Below, one piece after another: positions 1 through 5,147 of a DNA stretch of 7,554 nucleotides (position 1 is the first letter of the stretch; each line of letters starts with the position of its first letter). The DNA is from Kiritimatiellia bacterium. Lineage in GTDB: Bacteria; Verrucomicrobiota; Kiritimatiellia; RFP12; UBA3636. The DNA lies in assembly GCA_017450425.1 (NCBI GenBank), contig JAFSUV010000151.1, forward strand, positions 1-7,554, written 5' to 3'. The notes under the pieces were generated by a model that was given only the letters and a program-made list of their open reading frames with translations, was not told the DNA's origin and ran no database searches. The position numbers and the translations under genes are program-made.

Positions 1-1053
1 CCCGGCCTCGTGCGCGAGGTGCATGGACTTCACGACGTCCTTCGCGAGCGGGCACTTGTTTATGCGCTCGAGCGTGGGATGGTTGGCGCTTTCGAGTCCG
101 AACAGGACAAACTTGAAACCGGCCTTGGCCATGAGTCCGTAGAGCTCGGCGTCGAGCGCGCCGGGTATCATGTTGCAGCCGAGCGTCACCTTCTTCGCAA
201 GACCCCGCGAAACCATCCCTTCGCAGAATTCGCGAAGCCAGGCCCCTGCGGGGAAGCAGCCCGAATCGTCGAAAACCTCCTTGACGCCGTAGCGCGACAC
301 GAGGTGCTCGATTTCGTCCAGCAGCTGCGCCGGCGTGCGGTGCCGCCACTCCGGATAGAGCGCGGTCCACGAGCAAAACGAGCACTTGCCCCACCAGCAG
401 TCGCGGGCCGCCATCGTGTAGGCGCCCGGAGTCCTGCGGAAGTTGCCGTTCTTGCGGCTGTAAAGCTCCCAGCGCGTAAGATCGCGGTCGATTTCCGGAA
501 GTGTCGCAAGATCGTGGTCGCGGTTGCAGAAGGAGCCGGAAGATTCGATTTTCCCGTCGGCTCCGCGCCAGAAGCAGCCTTTTGGAAACGGCACCGAATC
601 CGGCGCTTCGAGGTGGGCCGCGAGTTCGGAAACCGAAAAGTCGTAGTCGCCGCCCGTGAGGATGAAATCGGCACGGGAGTTTTCGAGCGACTCTTCGGGA
701 AGGGCCGTCACGTGGTCGCCACAAAGCGCGATGCGGCAATGCGGCAGCAGCGCCTTCAGGTGATCGACCTTGCGCCACGTCGCCCGCACGACCGGGGTTT
801 TCGTCTCCAGCAGGAACAGATCCGGCTTGAATTCGAGAAACCGCCTGTCAAACTCCTCCTGCGACAATTCTTCCGCGATGCCGTCGAGCCAAAGCACCTC
901 GTGCCCGGCGCGCTTGAGGAGCGTGGCGGCGCTGGCCGGAACCATGGGATAGACAAACGTCGGCTTCGAGAACCACTGGAACTGCCGGTTCTGCGAGAGC
1001 AGCGGCACGCCAAGACTCGATTCCAGAGGAACATATCCGACAATCGTTCTCAT
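1..1053 (-). CDS. B12-binding-type radical SAM protein (C-terminus outside window)
   Basis: The frame is open from the ATG at 1053 to the window edge (351 codons, no stop), so the C-terminus is missing. Residues 1-150 resemble the cobalamin-binding domain of B12-type radical SAM enzymes: an MRTIVGYVP start, an ASAATLLKRAGHEVLWLDGI segment (about 41-60), and CGDHVTALPEES (about 111-122), which matches the usual GGPHxTALPEE stretch. The [4Fe-4S]-binding cysteines are in DCWWGKCSFC: Cys219, Cys224, Cys227. This is CX4CX2C instead of the canonical CX3CX2C. A radical SAM barrel follows, with VKEVFDDSG (about 258-265) and FGLES (about 318-322), typical of the family. Such enzymes cleave SAM reductively and often methylate or rearrange lipids, peptides or cofactors; the substrate here cannot be told. 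The gene starts 12 bases after the rdgB stop and has a strong Shine-Dalgarno, so it is probably cotranscribed with rdgB. Family assignment is firm; subfamily is unknown. Confidence 0.9.
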   Translation of the reverse strand, partial: MRTIVGYVPLESSLGVPLLSQNRQFQWFSKPTFVYPMVPASAATLLKRAGHEVLWLDGIAEELSQEEFDRRFLEFKPDLFLLETKTPVVRATWRKVDHLKALLPHCRIALCGDHVTALPEESLENSRADFILTGGDYDFSVSELAAHLEAPDSVPFPKGCFWRGADGKIESSGSFCNRDHDLATLPEIDRDLTRWELYSRKNGNFRRTPGAYTMAARDCWWGKCSFCSWTALYPEWRHRTPAQLLDEIEHLVSRYGVKEVFDDSGCFPAGAWLREFCEGMVSRGLAKKVTLGCNMIPGALDAELYGLMAKAGFKFVLFGLESANHPTLERINKCPLAKDVVKSMHLAHEAG

Positions 1054-1061
1054 CGCGAACG

Positions 1062-1067
1062 CTCCCT
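1062..1067 (-). promoter_or_regulatory. Ribosome binding site of the radical SAM gene
   Basis: The minus strand reads AGGGAG 8 bases before the ATG at 1053. It overlaps the TAG stop of rdgB (1066-1068). This is the only clear Shine-Dalgarno in the window. It fixes the start at 1053 and suggests that the two genes are translated in succession from one mRNA. Confidence 0.7.
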
Positions 1068-1701
1068 AACCCGCACACCCCGGCCCGAACAGGGCGCGAA
1101 TCACCGGCCGCATGGCCGCAGCGGCCACGGCGCGGTGCGAAAAGCGGCACTTCTCTTCGCGCGGCAACTCGGCGAACGTCTTGTCGCGACCGTCAGGCAA
1201 AAACAGCGGGTCGTAGCCGAAGCCGTCGCTTCCGCGGCCGGAGAAGAGAAGCCGTCCGGGGCAGTGCCCGATGGCGGCGAACTCCCTGCCGCCCGGGGAA
1301 ACGAGCGCAAGCGCGCATGAAAAATGGCACAGGCGGGACGCCTTCGGCCCCAGCGCGGCCAGATCGTCGAGCAGCTTGCGGTTGTTGTCGCCGTCGCAGC
1401 CATGGCGACCGCAGTACCGCGCCGAGAGCACGCCCGGAGCGCCGCCGAGGGCATCGACGCAAAGCCCGGAATCGTCGGCGAGCGCCCATTCGCCGGAAAA
1501 GTCGCGCAGGGCGCGGGCCTTGATGAGCGCGTTTTCGATGAACGTCGCGCCGTTTTCGTCGGGATCGGGCGCGCCTGGCGTTTCCAGCGCCGAAACGAGC
1601 ATTTCGCCGCTCAAGCCGCAAAGGGTGCGCAGCTCCACGAGCTTGTGTGGATTTTTCGAGGCGCGGACGAGCCTTCGCGGCCGGGGAGCGGCGCAGTCCA
1701 T
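1066..1701 (-). CDS. rdgB: XTP/dITP diphosphatase (RdgB/HAM1 family)
   Basis: This 211-residue protein is close to the usual length of about 200 for the family. RdgB/HAM1 enzymes hydrolyse non-canonical purine nucleoside triphosphates (XTP, dITP, ITP) to the monophosphate and pyrophosphate in the cytosol and keep deaminated purines out of DNA and RNA. All family motifs are visible: ASKNPHK (14-20, nucleotide binding), TFIENALIKARAL (53-65), ADDSGLCVDAL (75-85, including the metal-binding and catalytic Asp pair), PGVLSARYCG (89-98), SDGFGYDPLF (158-167), AELPREEK (177-184) and SHRA (188-191). The frame is open upstream to 1836, but that would overlap the esterase gene and adds residues unlike the family. 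The ATG at 1701 lies 16 bases past the esterase stop and puts ASKNPHK near the N-terminus, as expected. Only a weak purine stretch (GGAA) precedes it. It is the middle gene of a tight three-gene run. Confidence 0.95.
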   Translation of the reverse strand: MDCAAPRPRRLVRASKNPHKLVELRTLCGLSGEMLVSALETPGAPDPDENGATFIENALIKARALRDFSGEWALADDSGLCVDALGGAPGVLSARYCGRHGCDGDNNRKLLDDLAALGPKASRLCHFSCALALVSPGGREFAAIGHCPGRLLFSGRGSDGFGYDPLFLPDGRDKTFAELPREEKCRFSHRAVAAAAMRPVIRALFGPGCAG

Positions 1702-1717
1702 GCGGGGCGGTTCCGTG

Positions 1718-3088
1718 TCACTCCGCGAGGATCGTGTCGCGGCCTTCGTAATCCGGGGGCGTATAGCCGTGCTGGGACCCCTGCACCCAGCGGACCTTCT
1801 TGTTGCCGGAGTGGATGGCGTTGTAGAGCTTCGCAAGACCGGTCGGCGGGCAGGTGTAGTCGCCGATGCCGGCGCGGGTGATTTCCACGAAGCAGCTTGG
1901 CGGGATGCGCTTGGCGAAGTTGACGGCGTCGTAGTAGCCCATGGCGTCCGTCCACGGGATGTACCAGCCGTGGCGGTGTTCGCCCGTGAACTGCATGTCG
2001 CAGCACCAGGTGATGCCGGAAAAGGCCTTCGTCACGCCTTCGCCGCAGCCTGCGGCCCAAATGGTCTGGAGACCGCCCTGGCTGCCGCCGGAGGCGTAGA
2101 GGTCGGCGCCGTTCCACTGGGGCAGCGTCTTGAGATACTGCAAAGCGCGCTTGACGCGCAGGACCATGCCGTTGAAATAGGCGACCTCCGGGTCTTTGTT
2201 CTGCTCCGGGTCGAAGGCGTAGGACCTGCCGTTGGAGCGTACTTCCCAGCTCAGGGCCTTGCGGTCGGCCTCGGTCGCGCCGAACTCCGGCAGCTTCATC
2301 CCGTGGGCGTTGATGTTCAGGACGATTTCGCCGCTCGACGCCGAACCGGGCTTGCTGGGCGTGAATCTGTCGCCGCTGTAGCCGTGCGTTTCAAGGCGCG
2401 CGGGGAATTTCCTTCCGTCGTCCGCCGCCTTGGGGATGGAGAGATAGCCGGTCACGGGACGCAGCCCCGCGCAATCGATGCGGACGGCCCAGCGGCGCGC
2501 GTTGGGATTGGGGCAGTCGGTTTCGACGAGATCCGCCTTGATCGGCACCTTGTCGAGGCGCTCGGCCTGTTTCGCCCAGAACTCGTCGAAGTCGGAAGGC
2601 TCGCCGACAGGATCGAGCGCGTCGATGCCAAACCCGGCGCCGCCGTCGAAAAAGACGTAGTGCGGCTTTTTCTCGAACTCGTTCATCGCCTTCTGGCCCT
2701 CGGGCGTCGTGGTGTCGCCCGTGAACTTCTTGGTGTAGCGCTTGCCGGTGGCGGCGTCTTCGACGAACGCCTGGACGCGCACGAAGCCGGGACGATCAAG
2801 GGTCGCGGAAAATTCAACCGGTTCGCCGGTAAAAGGCTGGCGCCCTTCCCTGCCCTTTTCGTCGTAGTCGTCCGAAATCTTCCACCAGAGGTTGTAGGCG
2901 CCATGCGGGATCGGGCCTTCCAGCCCCTCGACGGAAAGCGTGAAAACGGCAGTCTCGCCGGGCGCGTAGAAGATGGGGGCTCTGTCCGTGACGCCCTTGA
3001 TCCAGGCCTTGTCGAGAACGCCCGCGCCGGCCGTCGCGGCGGCGAAGGCCAGAAACAGTGAAAGAACCGGAAGCGTGTGCTTTTTCAT
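1718..3088 (-). CDS. Secreted acetylxylan esterase / cephalosporin-C deacetylase-like hydrolase (AXE1, CE7-like)
   Basis: This 456-residue protein is predicted to be exported. It begins MKKHTLPVLSLFLAFAAATA, a signal peptide with a Lys-Lys n-region, a hydrophobic core and likely cleavage near AGA-G (about 20-23). Residues about 25-130 form a beta-rich, Ig-like N-terminal domain not found in minimal CE7 enzymes of about 320 residues. The catalytic alpha/beta-hydrolase begins near PSDFDEFW (164-171), a CE7 hallmark. It contains HGYSG (235-239, oxyanion region), INAHGM (259-264), the nucleophile elbow GGSQGG with Ser336, Asp410 in GIGDYTCPPTG, and His440 in GSQHGY. The order and spacing fit the CE7 triad. 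Known relatives remove acetyl groups from xylo-oligosaccharides or cephalosporin C, so a role in removing acetyl groups from polysaccharide in the periplasm or outside the cell is likely. The exact substrate is unknown. It is the first gene of the leftward block, with a recognisable promoter and a 5' leader of about 64 bases but no clear Shine-Dalgarno. The ATG at 3088 is chosen because it starts the signal peptide. Confidence 0.9.
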   Translation of the reverse strand: MKKHTLPVLSLFLAFAAATAGAGVLDKAWIKGVTDRAPIFYAPGETAVFTLSVEGLEGPIPHGAYNLWWKISDDYDEKGREGRQPFTGEPVEFSATLDRPGFVRVQAFVEDAATGKRYTKKFTGDTTTPEGQKAMNEFEKKPHYVFFDGGAGFGIDALDPVGEPSDFDEFWAKQAERLDKVPIKADLVETDCPNPNARRWAVRIDCAGLRPVTGYLSIPKAADDGRKFPARLETHGYSGDRFTPSKPGSASSGEIVLNINAHGMKLPEFGATEADRKALSWEVRSNGRSYAFDPEQNKDPEVAYFNGMVLRVKRALQYLKTLPQWNGADLYASGGSQGGLQTIWAAGCGEGVTKAFSGITWCCDMQFTGEHRHGWYIPWTDAMGYYDAVNFAKRIPPSCFVEITRAGIGDYTCPPTGLAKLYNAIHSGNKKVRWVQGSQHGYTPPDYEGRDTILAE

Positions 3089-3158
3089 TGTGTTTATTTT
3101 GTGTTCTTGCGGCAATGCCGGCCCCGATTGCGGGACTCCCCGTCGCCGACCGCCGCCA

Positions 3159-3187
3159 ATGATAAGCGAACGAAAGTCCGATTTCAA
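3159..3187 (-). promoter_or_regulatory. Sigma-70-type promoter of the esterase-rdgB-radical SAM block
   Basis: Read on the minus strand, a TTGAAA -35 box (3182-3187) and a TATCAT -10 box (3159-3164) are separated by exactly 17 bases. Each differs from consensus by one base. The predicted transcription start is near 3152, leaving a leader of about 64 bases before the ATG at 3088. The prediction is by eye from consensus and spacing. Confidence 0.6.
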
Positions 3188-3200
3188 CCGAGTTGGCCGA

Positions 3201-3224
3201 AACGCCCGCCGCGGCAACGCCCGC
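3201..3224. repeat. Direct repeat AACGCCCGC x2 between the divergent promoters
   Basis: AACGCCCGC occurs at 3201-3209 and again at 3216-3224, with a 15-base period. The pair lies upstream of the minus-strand -35 box and covers the -35 position of the plus-strand promoter. It could be a regulator site serving both blocks. In such GC-rich DNA it could also be chance. Confidence 0.35.
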
Positions 3225-3238
3225 AAAACCGTTTCAGG

Positions 3239-3247
3239 TGATATAAT
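3239..3247 (+). promoter_or_regulatory. Extended -10 promoter of the rightward block
   Basis: TGATATAAT combines the extended -10 TG with a perfect TATAAT (3242-3247). No good -35 box is visible; the position reads GCCCGC, which fits promoters that depend on the extended -10. Transcription would start near 3253-3255. That gives a leader of about 18 bases to the ATG at 3272, or an almost leaderless message if the TTG at 3257 were used. Confidence 0.6.
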
Positions 3248-3271
3248 CGCCGCCGGTTGGATTCAACGCAA

Positions 3272-5119
3272 ATGCAAGAGCATACGGAAAACGGAACGGT
3301 GGCGGCGCACGCGGCAGGCGCGCCCGGCTACCCGGAGACGGCGGACATCGAGACATCGAGCGACGATTACGCGACTCGTTTTCGCGGCGCATCCGGCGCA
3401 TGGATGCTCTCCGTGCAGGAAAAAGCCGTGCTGCGGCTCTTGCGCGGCGTCGTGCCGCAGGGCGCGCGCATCCTCGACGTCGGCGGCGGCCACGGCCAGC
3501 TCGCGCGCCCGCTCGCCAGGGCCGGATACCGCGTATGCGTGCTGTCTTCAAGCGAAGAGTGCCGCCGCAGGATCGCCGATCTCGTCGAAGCCGGCGCCGT
3601 CGAGTTCAAGGTGGGAAACGTGATCGACATGCCGTTCGGCGACCGCGAGTTCGACGCCGTCGTGGCCGTCCGGATGCTGACGCACTGCTCGGCGTGGAAA
3701 ACGCTCGTAAGGGAAATGTGCCGCACGAGCGCCGGGCCGGTCGTCACGGACTACCCCACGAGCCAAAGTCTCAACGCCATTGCGCCGGCGCTTTTCAAGG
3801 CCAAGAAGAAATTCGAGAAGAACACGCGCACCTGGACGCTCTTCCGCCACGCGGAAGTGAACGCCGCCTTCGGCGATTGCGGTTTTCGCGCTACCGGTCG
3901 CGTGGGGCAGTTTTTCCTCCCCATGGTCGTGCACCGGATGCTCAAGGCCAAATTTCTTTCCGCCGCGCTGGAAGGCGCTTGCCGCGTCGCCGGGCTCTCC
4001 CGCCTCTTCGGCACTCCGGTCGTCGGGCGGTGGGAACGGCGAACGGCGGGCGACAAGCCCGTTTGCCCTGCGGCAAGAGTCGCGGTCTTCGCCGCAGCGG
4101 CGGCGCTCGCCGCCGCAGGATGCGCCACGGGCGGCGGCCGTGAGGCGCCCGCGCTCCCAATCCTTTCCGAGGGGCAAAAGGCGTGGTTCGCAAAATCGGC
4201 CGAAGAGCGCCGCGTCGCCTTCACCAACGAAGAGATGCGCATCACGCTCAAGGCGCTTGGCGACAAGCCGCTCGGCGCCGTCATAGCCGCAGATTTTTCC
4301 CCGATGCGCCCGGAGGCTGCGGCGTCCGCCACGATCGAAAACCTCGAAGCCGGCAGGTCTTACGAGTTTCCGGTGTCGGCCACGACGCCGGGAAACGCCG
4401 CGACAAGCATCGGGGTGCTGCGTCTGCGCACCGAAGACACCGCCCCGCGCTTGCTCGACGTGCCGGGCGTGCCGAACTTCAGGGATCTCGGCGCGTGGCG
4501 GGGTCTCGGCGGGCGTCGCGTAAAACAGGGGCTTCTCTTCAGATCCGCCGCGATGAACGAAAATGCGTCGCCGAGCGACAACCCGACGCTCCCCGGCGCA
4601 TCGCGCCTCACGGAAAAATCCCGGCTCGTGCTTCTTGAAGCGCTCGGCGTCAAAACCGACATCGACTTGCGGCTCGACAGCGAAGTGTTCGGCATGGCCA
4701 GCTCGCCGCTCGGGCCGGGCGTCGCGTGGCTGCACGTGCCGTTCGGGATGTACCAGTGGATCGAAGGCGACGAAGCGAAAGCGGCGTTCGCGCGCATCTT
4801 CAGGGCGCTCCTCGCGCCCGGTGCGCTTCCGGCGGTCGTGCATTGCACCGACGGGCAGGACCGGACCGGCACGCTGTGCTTCCTCCTCGGCGGCCTTCTC
4901 GGCGTGGAGCGGGACGACCTCGTCCGCGACTGGGAAGCCACGGCGCTGCACAATCCCTCCACCGGCTTCCGCCACGAAATCCGCATCGACAAACTGCTGA
5001 GTTCCCTTGCGGCGCTTCCCGGCGGAACGATGCGCGAAAAAATCGAATCGTACGCCGCCGGCTGCGGAATCCGCGACGCGGAAATCGCCGAGTGGCGCGC
5101 CATCATGCTCGAACCCTGA
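3272..5119 (+). CDS. Fusion of SAM-dependent methyltransferase and Y_phosphatase3-type tyrosine phosphatase
   Basis: This is a 615-residue frame with two unrelated enzymes. Residues 1-260 are a class I SAM-dependent methyltransferase (Methyltransf_11/25-like): motif I ILDVGGGHGQL (67-77, SAM binding), NVIDMPFGD (116-124), FDAVVAVRMLTHC (about 127-139) and a C-terminal helical part ending near PVVGRWERR. At 269-284 comes a hydrophobic, alanine-rich segment ending AAAGC, like a lipoprotein signal (Cys284). Residues 285-395 look like an Ig/FnIII-type linker (IENLEAGRSYEFPV). Residues 396-615 are a tyrosine phosphatase of the Y_phosphatase3 type: VPNFRDLGAW (NFRDLG at 402-407), LLFRSAAM, IDLRLDSE (about 464-471), and the P-loop HCTDGQDRTG with catalytic Cys525 and Arg531. 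The phosphatase domain appears catalytically complete. If the middle segment is inserted in the membrane, the methyltransferase would be cytosolic and the phosphatase periplasmic. The frame is open from a TTG at 3257; the ATG at 3272 is preferred because of the promoter position. Substrates of both domains are unknown. The membrane protein follows after 28 bases. Confidence 0.85.
   Translation: MQEHTENGTVAAHAAGAPGYPETADIETSSDDYATRFRGASGAWMLSVQEKAVLRLLRGVVPQGARILDVGGGHGQLARPLARAGYRVCVLSSSEECRRRIADLVEAGAVEFKVGNVIDMPFGDREFDAVVAVRMLTHCSAWKTLVREMCRTSAGPVVTDYPTSQSLNAIAPALFKAKKKFEKNTRTWTLFRHAEVNAAFGDCGFRATGRVGQFFLPMVVHRMLKAKFLSAALEGACRVAGLSRLFGTPVVGRWERRTAGDKPVCPAARVAVFAAAAALAAAGCATGGGREAPALPILSEGQKAWFAKSAEERRVAFTNEEMRITLKALGDKPLGAVIAADFSPMRPEAAASATIENLEAGRSYEFPVSATTPGNAATSIGVLRLRTEDTAPRLLDVPGVPNFRDLGAWRGLGGRRVKQGLLFRSAAMNENASPSDNPTLPGASRLTEKSRLVLLEALGVKTDIDLRLDSEVFGMASSPLGPGVAWLHVPFGMYQWIEGDEAKAAFARIFRALLAPGALPAVVHCTDGQDRTGTLCFLLGGLLGVERDDLVRDWEATALHNPSTGFRHEIRIDKLLSSLAALPGGTMREKIESYAAGCGIRDAEIAEWRAIMLEP
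4076..4123 (+). other. Internal signal-peptide/lipobox-like segment within the fusion
   Basis: An Arg is followed by 14 hydrophobic or small residues (VAVFAAAAALAAAG) and Cys284, then the Gly-rich ATGGG. This is how bacterial lipoprotein precursors look at the signal peptidase II site, although the -3 residue is Ala where Leu is usual. It normally lies within about 25 residues of a start codon. Here no ATG, GTG or TTG occurs in frame between the ATG at 3938 and this segment, so it can be made only as part of the longer protein. Confidence 0.55.
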
Positions 5120-5147
5120 AACCCCACCCCTACCCTCCCATTGCGCC

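Noticed and set aside
10..1320. Long plus-strand open frame (436 codons)
   Set aside because: It is antisense to the radical SAM gene and rdgB, both of which have clear family motifs. Its translation is Arg/Glu/His-rich without a recognisable domain, as expected of a GC-rich shadow frame.
1702..1836. N-terminal extension of rdgB to the upstream ATG at 1836
   Set aside because: It would overlap the esterase gene by more than 100 bases, including its catalytic His codon, and adds 45 Arg/Ser/Thr-rich residues not seen in RdgB proteins.
1271..3061. Plus-strand open frame of 596 codons opposite the esterase
   Set aside because: It lies antisense to rdgB and to an esterase with signal peptide and catalytic triad. 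No domain is recognisable; the length comes from low stop-codon frequency in GC-rich DNA.
3110..3120. Inverted repeat CGGCA-A-TGCCG in the esterase leader
   Set aside because: The arms are only 5 bases with a 1-base centre and do not extend. There is no T-run. It is too weak to call an operator or terminator.
5120..5147. Possible terminator or promoter between the fusion gene and the membrane protein gene
   Set aside because: The 28 bases are C-rich, with no hairpin, T-run or -10 box, so cotranscription is the simpler reading.
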